The position numbers and the translations under genes are program-made. This document shows, piece after piece, positions 43,651-54,200 of a stretch of 64,000 nt of DNA (its first letter is position 1; each line of letters opens with the position of its first letter). The stretch is taken from assembly GCF_016808335.1 (NCBI RefSeq), contig NC_053150.1, forward strand, positions 48,292,119 to 48,356,118, given 5' to 3'. The notes under the pieces are model-generated. The model ran no database searches. It was not told where the DNA came from and saw only the letters and a program-made list of their open reading frames with translations. The DNA is from Panicum virgatum (lineage: Eukaryota > Streptophyta > Magnoliopsida > Poales > Poaceae).

Positions 43651-45105
43651 TCACCAATCATGTTTCACCGGTGACCAAAAACCAGCAGCAGTGAAGTCGA
43701 TGGGGATCTCAAAGCCGAGGAAGACAAGGTAAGCCCACTGCACATCACCGATCACCACCCGCTGAATCTGCACCCAGGAAGAAGCAAGGCTCTCCCTCAC
43801 CCAAATGGAAAGAAGTGTGTCGACGGCCACCACCTCGAACCCGTACCCTTCCTCACCAATGACGTCGAAGGTGCACAAGCGGAGGCGTCCACCGGTGGTT
43901 CCCAAAGAACTTCTGGTGAGCCTCAGATGGCCTTCCTCCACAGGCGGCTCCACGATCACCGAGACTTGTGTGCCGACGAGCTCAGAGCAGATGATGGTGC
44001 CACGCTTCCTGTTCTTCCACAAGAAGGCGTCGCCGGCGTAGATGCCCGGCCCGATGCCATCGCCACCGAGGAATGAAGCTACCTCATGCTCCACCTCCAT
44101 CGTCTCCCATCTCGCCTGCTCAGAAGAGAATCGCTTCACGGCAAGATGGTTCTCGCTGAGGCGCACGAGGACGACGATTGTGAACTTCATCAGACCCGTC
44201 GCCGCGTCCAAGTGGTAGTGAAGGGCTTCAGCTGTGTCGCGCGACGATGTTGGGAGGGTGTCGGGGAGCGGGATCTTGACCCAGTGATCCTCCTCCGGGT
44301 GGCAGAGGTAGAACCTGGCCGGACTGCGGTCGAGTAGGAGCCGCCCGTACAAGGCCACAATCTGGATGTCGAGGTCGCGCACCGTCTTCTCGAAGAAGCT
44401 CGGTATTGGCATCGCTACAGACACCGCATCCGGGCCGTGGAGGTGGAAGTCGTAGACTCCGTCATCGGTGTGGAGCGGCAGGGTGCTGTAGCGGGTGTTT
44501 TGATGATTGAAGATGGAAAGGTGGGTGTAGCCATGCGCCTCCCTGTTCACCGGCTGTAGGATGAAGGCATCGGTGATGTCGTCGACGAAGGTAGGCTTTG
44601 GCGTCAGATGGCGACCGAGAAAAGGAGATTCCTGTAGCCGGTTGTGGATGGGCCTGGATAGCACGGAGCAGCGGTACGCCGCCTTGCTCGGCAGGTGCGC
44701 GGCGATGACGGTGATGACGTCAAGGTTGAGGGCCGGCGCCTCCTCCTCCTCCTCGGGCTTGAGCACCTCCTCCTCCTCCTCGTGCTCGAGAGCCGCCTCG
44801 TCCTCCTTGGGCTTGAGAGCCACCTCCTCCTCCTCCTCCTCGGGCTTGAGCGCCGCCTCGTCATCCTCGTGCTCGAGAGCCGCCTCGTCCTCCTCGGGCT
44901 TGTGCGCCTCCTCCTCCTCCTCGTGCTCGAGCGCGGCCTCGTCCTCCTCGGGCTCGAGCGCCGCCTCCGTCGGCTCCTTGTCCCCACAGAGCGGCGCCTC
45001 GTTCGTCGCATCCTCCTTCGGTGGTGCGCCGTTGCCGCGCAGCGCGTCCTCCGGGATGTCCATCTTGGAAGCCGCCGGCGAGGCCAAGATGGGCGCGTCC
45101 GCCAT
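43651..45105 (-). CDS. F-box-like protein with acidic repeat region
   Basis: A single uninterrupted 484-codon frame on the minus strand. Residues 1-47 are plain. Residues 48-124 are an imperfect acidic repeat of the forms EEDEAALEHEEEEE and EEEEVALKPKEDE, probably disordered or coiled. Residues 126-165 (LNLDVITVIAAHLPSKAAYR, then CSVLSRPIHNRL) look like an F-box, the Skp1-binding part of SCF ubiquitin ligases. The rest (SPFLGRHLTPKPTFVDD, YLCHPEEDHWVKIPLPDT, LYGRLLLDRS) resembles the grass F-box-associated domain of DUF1618 or FBA kind. Grass F-box genes of this type are often intronless and rapidly duplicated. The substrate is unknown. The acidic block makes long spurious frames on the other strand. 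The stop is followed within 300 bp by a 37-bp repeat array. Confidence 0.7.
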   Translation of the reverse strand: MADAPILASPAASKMDIPEDALRGNGAPPKEDATNEAPLCGDKEPTEAALEPEEDEAALEHEEEEEAHKPEEDEAALEHEDDEAALKPEEEEEEVALKPKEDEAALEHEEEEEVLKPEEEEEAPALNLDVITVIAAHLPSKAAYRCSVLSRPIHNRLQESPFLGRHLTPKPTFVDDITDAFILQPVNREAHGYTHLSIFNHQNTRYSTLPLHTDDGVYDFHLHGPDAVSVAMPIPSFFEKTVRDLDIQIVALYGRLLLDRSPARFYLCHPEEDHWVKIPLPDTLPTSSRDTAEALHYHLDAATGLMKFTIVVLVRLSENHLAVKRFSSEQARWETMEVEHEVASFLGGDGIGPGIYAGDAFLWKNRKRGTIICSELVGTQVSVIVEPPVEEGHLRLTRSSLGTTGGRLRLCTFDVIGEEGYGFEVVAVDTLLSIWVRESLASSWVQIQRVVIGDVQWAYLVFLGFEIPIDFTAAGFWSPVKHDW

Positions 45106-47157
45106 CTCTCGTTCCCTCGCGAGAGAGTACCAAACTGGTAGGGGTGGTTTTTTTTTCAGAGAGCAAGAATCGCCTCCACTTTTAAAAAAGAAAGCGAGAC
45201 AAAGCTTTCTTGAATGCCAAGTTCAGGTATCATTTTTACCGAAGTGAAAATGTAACACAAAGTTGTAATAATTATGCTTTTTTCTACTCTGCTCTGTGTT
45301 TTAACCAAAGCGGTGGATGGATAAGCACGGTGCTGGCCACCGCACCCCACTCCTCCTGCTTCTAGAATGTTCCTTAGTAATAAGCATAGAATGTCACCGG
45401 AATTTCGGTAGTACGTTGCAACGCCACCTCTAGATTTCTCTTCAAGCTGTTTTTGCAGATTGCATTGCTGCCGTGGTGGGCGCTAGCTTATTATCATGCA
45501 GCGTTGGTTCGTCTATCTCTAGGCACGGCCCTACCGTGCTACATATATATGTGTAGTATGAAGATATTTAGTTTTGTTTGTTTGAAAGATTGTATTATTT
45601 TCAAAAGAAATTGTTGTGAAAGCTTAGCCTCCTTATACTGAATTGGATGGCGTATAGTACTTTGTTATCACATACGTTTTTCTGATATTTTTTGGTATAA
45701 TAATACTTGCTTCATCATGAATAAATATGTTATAATATTACTAGCTTGTTCCATTCTTTAATATTTGCCGTTGGACTTCATTTCACAATAATCTGTTTTT
45801 CTTTTGCTTGCGTGTTCTGTGCCCCTTATAATATTACTAGCTAGGGTTTTTATGTTGGGGAGCTGACATACTTGCCCATCTCCTGGGGGAAAAAAGTAAA
45901 AATTGACGGCAGAAAACTAATTAAGGCCACGAGTGCAGCCTAGACCTGCAACCACATTCTTTTCATTTGTCTGATTTGCTTGTTTCATGTGTCGTATTTA
46001 TTCCAAGAAATTAATTAAAGTAGCGAATCTTAGTTTCTTTGGATATACGATCGAGGAATCAACCGGGATTTAATTTCTTGGCTGGCAGCGCTGCTAATGC
46101 TATATATATATCAGCAAAAGGCATATATAGCTGGTAATGTGCGTGTTCAGAATCAGAATATAGAACATTTCTTGCTCGGCCGTATCTAACAATAGATGAG
46201 CACAGTATTTGTGTGTAAACTTGCACACATGCTAGCTCTTTTCTGTGAACATTCTGCAGCGCACGCACGCTACTAGTCCTAGCAAGGTAAGGGCCATGTC
46301 GATCAGAACATGCTAGTCGTTGTGGTGTGTCAGGTCTCCAACAGCAAAATCGATGGAAATGGGGGTGAGAGAATCAAGAAAGGAGAGCAAGCTTTGTTCA
46401 TTATATTTTGGACTAGTAAAAAAACTGAGGGGATAATAAAAAGTTAAAAAGAAAAACGGAAGTCCCATGGGCACCAGCTCACCAGCTGGTGGGATCCCCA
46501 GGTGGATGCGGTTTGGAAGGGGCGCTGCAGGCAGGGCGAAAAGACCCAACTGCAACTGCGAGTGTGATCCCCACCATGCATCTTCTTCCCTTCCAATGCC
46601 CGATGGCTGCTTTCCCTGCGCACAGTGCAATGGCGGCGGCGGTGGCTCCAATTTGGTTCAATTTACCTCATACTTAATCCAATTTATCTTTTTTTTATTT
46701 CTCTACATAAAAGTGGGGCCTTAATTTAAGATTTTGTAGGGTTGTAGTGGGTATCACAATGTATGTCAAAAAAAAATACATTGTGAATTTTTTATCATTA
46801 TATTTTCTATAATTTTGTATCATAAATGGTAATGTATTATTAAATATCATATCCTATTATGAAATAATTATGAAAAAGTATTGACATTTTTTTCTAAAAT
46901 ATGTTATGACGTCCACTATCATCCTTCAAAATTTTAGTGCAATACTTCGGTTGTACATTAATAAATAAAAATATAAAGCTTATTGAGGTGTAAATTGGAC
47001 CAATTAAATAGTTTAGGGGTGTAAATTGAACCAAAAAAATATTTTAGGGGGTTTCCATACTTTGAGGATGCTTGAGGGGAGTAATCTGAATTTTTTCCGA
47101 AAAAATTAATGTTGCAAGTTATAAGTTTTGATGTTACATATGTCGCATCGTGATTAC
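45106..47157. other. 2 kb without a recognisable gene
   Basis: AT-rich intergenic DNA up to the CACTA element. A CACCAGCTCACCAGCTGGTG inverted repeat lies near 46475. The last 500 bp is very AT-rich. The only long frames are short and domain-free. Confidence 0.4.
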
Positions 47158-50100
47158 CACTACTAGAAAACAGGCCAAAGGTCCTGGCCAAAGTTACCAG
47201 CTGCTGTTGCAACCGGTACTAATGCCACGCATCAGTACCGGCTGCAAAAGCAGCTGGTACCTTTGGCCAGCGGCGATCAAAGGTAAGGTGTTTGGTACCG
47301 GGTTAAAGCATCACCCGGTACCAAAACTTCAATATAGGAACCGGTTAGTGCCACCAACCGATACCAAAAGCACAAGGAGGAATAGGTACCAGTTGGTGGA
47401 ACCAACCGGTGCCTAAAGGGTGGACAATGGCACCGGATTTTGCCATGGCCCGGTGCCGCCACGTGCCCACAACAAAGGCACCGGTTAGTAACATCAACCG
47501 GTGTCTATGCCTTTTGTTTGGCACCGGTTGTTGAGCACCAACCGGTGCCTTTGAGCCACGCCTATAAATACCCCAACCCCTCCCCCCTCCAAGCTGCCGT
47601 GAACTCACTGTTCATGGCAGCTGAGTGAGGGGAGGGGAGGCGATTTTTTTTTCAAAAAAAGTTAGTTATTTTTCTCCATAACTTAGCAATTGGTTTTTAG
47701 AAGCAGTTATCATTTAATTTATTTGATAAGTAAATAGTATCTATTTATTATAGTTATAAGCATTATCAATTATATATTTGAATTCAAATTTAATATAGTA
47801 TGAATGTATTATTTGTACACTACAATGATGTATATAAATGTATTGTGGATCTAGATGAGTCGGCAATGGATGTACATGGCCGATCGGCGTTCAAAGGAGT
47901 TCATTGATGGCGTGCATGAATTCATAGAAGCGGCCGAGAAACACAAGTATGACGGTTTCGTTCGTTGTCCATGCAAATTCTGTAAGAATGAGAAGGATTA
48001 CTCATCAACAAGAACCATCCATAGTCACTTGTTCAATTACATCAAGAAGGATAAGGAGCCGAACTGTGACGATCTTCCTCAGGTTAAACCATACTGGGAG
48101 GAATTCAAACAATACAAACTATCAGAGGAAGCCCAAAAAAAATCCGAACAAGCCAAGGTGAATGCTGCAAATAAGAAGTACAGCCACCACCTTGGGGCTG
48201 GCGGGTACAAGAAGTCAGTTAAAAAATGGCAGAAGATGGAGCAGGACCTTATAGATAGAGGCATCAGGCCGACGACTTGGGATTGGCCGGATAGATCCAA
48301 GTGGTGGTTATTTGCTAATGGCGTGACACTAAACCAGTTGGATGGAAGTTTGGTCGTGCCCGAGCATATGCAAGAAGTGTCCCGCGATCTAGTCGCTGCA
48401 ATAGATGAGACTCAACAAGGAACATTCCATCCTCAAAGGGAGAATGATGAGCTGACAAGGGCATTAAAGAATCCGGAACACCCTGGACGAGCCCGCGGCA
48501 TCGGCGTGGTCCCATGGAAAGTTGCTTGGGCCGGAGATCCCTCTTACAAGACTCACCGAAAGAGCAAAGCCGAACAGGAAGAGAAACTTCGTGCCATAGA
48601 AGAAAAGATGAACGAGAAGGTTGCGTCCTTGGAATCTCAGATGGACGCCAGGGTCAATGAGGCGGTGCAGCTAGCTCTGAGCCAAAGGGGCACTGCTGGG
48701 TCGCACCCGGATGTTGTGATAAGCCCGGCCTCTCAGCGACGCAGCAGCTGTGCATCCACGGCGGCGCCCGACGTACAAGCGGAACAGCACCCCCAGATTG
48801 AGCCAACAGCGGTAGATGACCAGAGGTATCCAGTGGATGATGTCACCATGCCGACACCGTGCGAGCTTCATGTGCGAGCAAGAAATATATCCATTCATGT
48901 CGCATACGGGTCAGCCCTGCCCCTGAATCCTTCTACTACAATTCATGGAAGGCCGATACCTCCTGGATACACCTCCGTCACAGTCGAGCAGATAGTTGGA
49001 AACAATGAGGATCTTGAGCTCGACTTCGTTGGAGGGGATGGAGAGAAGACATTGGGAGACGCACTGCACGGGGTCGTTCTATGGCGCAAGGCCGACATCA
49101 AACTTACTGCAAGCACAACGGCTCCCGTGCAGACCGATCGCCCGTCTCCGCGGCCTACCTCACCACCGTCCCCACTACCACCTCCTTCACCACCGTCTCC
49201 GCCGGCGCAAAGGGCCATGAGTACTCCAACTCCTACACTAGAAAAGGGAAAGAAAAAGACAGCATCCCTCCCAGCGGCTGGACCCTTAAAGAAGAAGCAG
49301 AAAACGGTCGAAAGACAATTAACCTACGAGAAAACCGCTGAGGAGTTGGAAGAGGAGACTGCTCGATATATAAAAGAACAATTGAAGCCTAAAGTCCCCC
49401 CGCCGAGGGAAAAGGTACCTCTAGAACTAGGGAAAAAGCTTCTCGCAAATCTAGACAACCCACCAAAACCGAAAAGCTTACCCTCGGACTATGATCGTAC
49501 TCTGACAAAGGCACACAAGGTGAGAAATCTGAAGAAAAAATGTGACAAGACCATTCCTCAACTTGGCACACAACAAAAAGAACTCGAGCCCCTCCGGGTG
49601 CCAAGGTTGCCACTCCTACACCCGACGGACGTACAACTCCAGGCGGACCTACAGGCCGCAATATTTCTTTCTGAAACTGGATTAACACTAGAGGAGGCAA
49701 CGGGGCATGTGGAGGCAAAAATCCCTGTCGCTCGCACTATTACTCCATTCCAGCATGGAAAACCGTTTGTTACTGAGGAAGAGGAGAAAAGTCTAGGCAC
49801 GCAGATGTTCAATTTGCATAGATGGTACCTGCGAATGGCGAAAGATGAAGGGAAAATGTTTGGAGTCAAGTATCGTGACCATGATTTCTTCCGCGGGGAG
49901 GACGACTTCTGGGTGTACTTCCAAAATTTATATCACATTTACCATCGACAAGCCATCGACGCCTCTATCATCACCATTTGGGTTTTGTAAGTATCACTTA
50001 CCTCTGCATTAATATTTTTTTGTTAACAAGAACATAATTATATGTGTGCATTATAAATTTTGTATTGCATCATTTAGACAGGAGATCCAAAGAAGCCGAA

Positions 50101-51554
50101 AACATAGATGACACCATCAGATCGGCTTCATGTCTCCTTTGCTAGTCAACCAGAAATTGATCAACAAAAGTTACAAGGAAACGTGCGAAAATATGTACGA
50201 TTCGTTGACTAGGCAAAGTTACAAATCCTATATATTCATACCATACAACTTTGGGTAAGCCTTGATCGACTCAAACCTCTGTTATATTACTAAATAAATA
50301 CTAAGTTGTCTAATACAGTTATGTATATATCCTATCTATATCTGCAGTTATCATTGGATTTTACTCATACTTTCCGTAGAGACCGGCAATCTTATAGTCT
50401 TAGACTCAATGAAAAATCCATATTCCGCAATCCAACATATCATAGACCCCTTGAACAGGTAAGTTCAGTTTGCACAATCAAATCTTTTTTCTGTTAATAA
50501 CAATTCCATAATATCAAACTTAACTTTGAGCGTAGGGTTTGGAAAAAATTTGTGAAAAATAACAAAGGACGTGGTCAATGGAGGCCCGAACTGAACGTTA
50601 ACATGGATTATCCGGTATGGTCATTCATAAAGATTTGTCTAGTTAAGTATATAATCCCAAATTATTCTAAATTGAGTAATTTATTTGTTTCTCCTGAAAT
50701 GTGCGAGACAACAACAAGGAACTGATTGGTGCGGGTACTACGTATGCGACTACTTGCACATCATGACTCCATGCGGGAAGGCTACTGATGAAGAAACGAG
50801 AGTACGTCCAAACCGTTCTCTAGTATATTTTCATAATTGTACTAACGCACAGAATGTTAGTGCTTTTTTCCTAAATGATAGATGTCTCAAATGGGGGATG
50901 AATGTTACTCTACTGATCGGATCAACGCCGTGTGCGAGCAGCTCGCCGGATTCATTTTGAACGAGATCTTGGATCCTAGAGGCGAGTTCTACCACGACGG
51001 TCACATCGATAGAGGACTTTCATCGACATCCTGAGGGGACTAGTAGTTGGACGGCTAACATGACTTGTACATTTGTAAATATTTTTAAACATTATGCCTT
51101 GATGTTTGTAAATTTGTAAATATATTAGTTTATGTAATTAGCTTAATTATATGCTCGCATTTCACTTTTAGTTAGTTTCAAATATTTTCTGAAAACGAAC
51201 ACGAACAACCAATGAACGTAGAGTACTGTAGAGCTTGAGTGCGTTTAGCAATTATAAAAGAATAAACAGTAATAAATAGAACAAACAAACTGGATTTGAG
51301 AAAAAAAGGGAAAATGTCATTGGTACCGGTTGGAAATACCAACCGGTACCAAAGGACTGCCACCTTACGTCAGCGTAGCAGCCTCTTTGGTACCGGCTGG
51401 TATTTCCAACCGGTACCAATGGAGGCCTAAGGCACCGGTTGAAAAACCCGATGTCTTAAGTAGAGGCCAATGGTCGCGGTTGCGGGGCACCGGTTGGAAA
51501 ACCGGTGCCTTTGGCCTTTCTCAGCCAGTGCCCAAGGCCCGTTTTCTAGTAGTG
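47158..51554 (+). mobile_element. CACTA (En/Spm) transposon with complete ends
   Basis: Starts CACTACTAGAAAACAGGCC and ends with the inverse of CACTACTAGAAAACGGGCC, flanked by TAC at 47155-47157 and 51555-51557, the 3-bp duplication of CACTA elements. Both subterminal regions (47190-47560 and 51310-51540) are crowded with CACCGGTTG / CAACCGGT and GGTACC motifs in both orientations, the kind of array bound by TNPA-like proteins. One gene fills the interior. No tnp2/TNPD (DDE transposase) coding is present, so it is non-autonomous. Confidence 0.92.
47855..51034 (+). pseudogene. CACTA-borne protein: Transpos_assoc, Transposase_24-like and Ulp1-like segments
   Basis: Exon 1 (ATG 47855, 711 codons) opens with the transposase-associated domain (RRSKEFIDGVHEFIE, FVRCPCKFCKNEKDYS, HSHLFNYI). 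Next is a block (HHLGAGGYKKSVKKWQKMEQ, WPDRSKWWLFANG) like plant Ptta/En/Spm Transposase_24, a coiled coil (EEKLRAIEEKMNEKV), then a Pro-rich linker. Exon 1 probably ends at TT|GTAAGT (about 49987). The next exon starts after CATTTAG (50078) and, after WVLQEIQRSRKHR, hits TGA before resuming GFMSPLLVNQKLI. Later exons give HWILLILSV with VLDSM (50345-50458), VWKKFVKNNKGRG (50537-50613), RQQQGTDWCGYYVC (from about 50700) and DRINAVCEQLAGFILNEILD to TGA 51034. His, Asp, Gln and Cys positions fit Ulp1/C48 SUMO proteases. One stop suggests a pseudogene, unless splicing avoids it. Confidence 0.75.
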
Positions 51555-51670
51555 TACACTTTGAATGCTGGAGTCTTATAATTTTTTCAAATATCAGGAT
51601 TCTACTTGTTTTATTCATATCTAGGAGATGTTGTCGATATGGTTTTTGAATGTTGCGCACCCATGAATTG

Positions 51671-53144
51671 GGGGTATTTAACTATTTGCCATTCTTATGG
51701 TTTGCACCAGCTCGTTTGCCATCCTTCCAAATGAAACTAATTTTTTGCCAGTCTTCAACACGAAGCTAATCTTTTGCCAATTTAGCTGACGTGGCGAGCC
51801 AGATGGAGCCATATCACCTCGCCAGTGTGGAAGACGCACGCGAAATGACCCCTGTGCCCCTACCCACTCGTGCCTCTCCTCCACTCGCTGTCTCTTCCCC
51901 GCGTTGCTCTCCTCCTCGATGCCGGCGTCCAGGTTCTTCTCGTCGACGGCAGCAGCTCGAGCCTGGCCGTGCGGCATCTTCACCTGCGGGTCGCGGTTCT
52001 CTTCCCTCTCGGCCTCTTGCTCCTTGGCCACGCACTCCGCGCTCGCCACTCCCTCTTCCCGACGGCCTCGCGGTGATGGCCGACGCCGAGTTCGCGCTCC
52101 TCGGCGTGGGCGCCGCTGCGCTCGAGCTCTCCCGCTGCGTCGTCCCTGCAGTTGCTCGCGCCCGTCACACCTCCTTCTTTTCCTAAATCAAAATAATTGC
52201 ACGTCACATCACGGGCTAGAGCTTGCCCGGTGCAAAATCATGTGCTAAATCACGCATGGCCAATCCAATCCATTGCTGAGGAAAGAGGAAGCAGCACCTG
52301 GTACTTGCGGAGCTCGGCGCCAGCGCTTGACACCACAGGGAAGTCGATGACGGCCATGGACTCGTCCAGCGCGAGCGTGCGTGGAGCGGGAGCCCGTGGC
52401 GGCGAGGTCGCCGGCCGGCTTGTTCACGACGACGCCGCCGTCCGGGTCCGCCCCAAGGCTTGGCGCTTCCTGCATAGCGATAGAAGCTCCTCCTAAGAAG
52501 CCGTTGGTCCGGAGCGCGGGCCCATGCATCGCAACGGAGTCGGCTTCACGCCATACCTGCGCGAGAAGCTCGACGAGGACGCCATCTCTGCTGCCGCTCT
52601 AGTTGGAGTGGTCCTGGCCGCGCTGCGGCGAGGAGCAGCGACGGGCGGAGGGGGAGGAGGACTTGGGGGAGGAGTCGGGGTCGGAGTGGTCGCTCATGGC
52701 GACGACGGCGCTAGAGATCATTGGGAGGGCAGGTGGAAGGCCTCGAGCTCTGGGCGCGCCCACTCGTCGGCGGCATCCGCATGGAGGACGACGCGCGCCC
52801 TGATCTCCTCCGAGTCGGCAGAGGCGGCGCTGGACATGGGGGATCCACCTCGGCGCTCTGCAGCAGCAGGGGCAAAGCAGAGGAAATTAAGCGGGGGAGG
52901 GGGCGGTTTACAGGAGGAAGACAATGGAGGTGCAAGATAGATGGAGGTAGGCAGGGGCACGGGGTCATTTCGCGCGTGTCTTCCACGTTGGCGAGGTGAT
53001 ATGGCTCGATCTCTCGCGCCACGTAGATTAAATTGGCAAAAGATTAGCTTCATGTAGAAGATGGTGGTAAAAAATTAACTTCGTTTGAAAGAATGACAAA
53101 CAAGCAGGTATAAATTGTAAGGATGGCAAATAGTTAAATACCCC
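51671..53144. mobile_element. Mutator-like element with about 200-bp TIRs and GC-rich insert (Pack-MULE-like)
   Basis: The left end GGGGTATTTAACTATTTGCC and the inverse right end are the same for 22 bases, and similarity continues for about 200 bp at roughly 80 percent by eye, including AAGCTAATCTTTTGCCAATT and GAGCCATATCACCTCGCCA. The flanks are CATGAATTG (51662-51670) and CATGAATCG (53145-53153), a 9-bp duplication with one mismatch. Long TIRs plus a 9-bp duplication are diagnostic of MULEs. The 1.07-kb interior is far more GC-rich than the flanks and encodes no transposase. It has several exon-like open stretches on both strands, as expected of captured host gene pieces, which I could not identify. 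Confidence 0.85.
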
Positions 53145-54200
53145 CATGAATCGGGCATTCCATATGTAAATCTTGTTTATTCCGGCACATGTCTTGATAG
53201 TCATATCCTACGACTTGCAGTCAATTTTCATGGTGGGAACTTAAGGAAGAATTTCTGTGGTGGGAACTGAAAGAAGGAATAGTCTAGGTAATGAACAACG
53301 TGGTCAGTTGAGCTAAGCGACAGGACAATCGAACAATAATACAATGTTGCATGTAACATTAGTTTTTCGTTTTGTCCAACGGCAACAATTAGTTTTGATT
53401 GACATCCGACCGCTAGCAACCCCGTTCTAATTAACCAGCGGTAATATTTGAGAAAATTTCTTATTTGACACATTGGTAAAAATGACTAATCCTTTATTGG
53501 TCTTGCAAAGTTGAACTTTCCTATCTTCCCAATATAACACAAACATATAAGCTTTAAATGAAAAATAGGGAAAGAGAAAAATAAATAAATAATAAATACA
53601 AAGCAGTACAACAAAAAATAAAAAACAAAATTAGAGAAATATAATGTAAAGCAGTGTGGGTCAAATGTTCACATGCAGTAGCAGTATCAGTTAATAAAAA
53701 ATACAATTCAAAAAATAAACATAAAAGACTACAGCATGGAGCCACCAAAGTATTATTGGACCGAAATTAACCTCGCTGGCCCGCAAACAGGCTTCGGGTT
53801 GGGAAAAATATAGCGTGATATATAGCATACAGAATTCGCCATTGTTTTCTCTCATGGCTGGTCGCTCGAAAATAAATAAAATATTATACAGAATTGACTC
53901 ACTCCCTAGTTACTGGAGAGCTCAAACGTGGAAATAGAACAAAAAAAAAACAGGCCAGTGGTTTACTTATCTTATTATTATCCTCTTCCTCTCCCATTCT
54001 CTCTTCCTCGATTTCTCCCTCCGGTTCCCCTCCCACCCTCGGCCCTCGCCTCTCTCCCGCGCGGCCGCCGCCCGCTCCCTCCTACCGCTTCTGAGCTGGG
54101 GCGGCGGAGCGCGACGCCGCTCCGGTCTCCTCCGCACCCAACCAAGCAAAACCAAACCACGGCACTTGGCGGCAGGTTTTGAACCCCTGCCCCCGCTTCC
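53145..54200. other. Upstream region of the PPR gene
   Basis: AT-rich to about 53960, then a C/T-rich leader (53985-54060) merging into the GC-rich start of the coding region. No clear TATA box at a standard distance, which is common for PPR genes. Confidence 0.4.

Noticed and set aside
44561..45247. 228-codon Ser/Ala-rich plus-strand frame
   Set aside because: It is the complement of the Glu-rich repeat of the F-box-like gene. The minus strand has the sensible protein.
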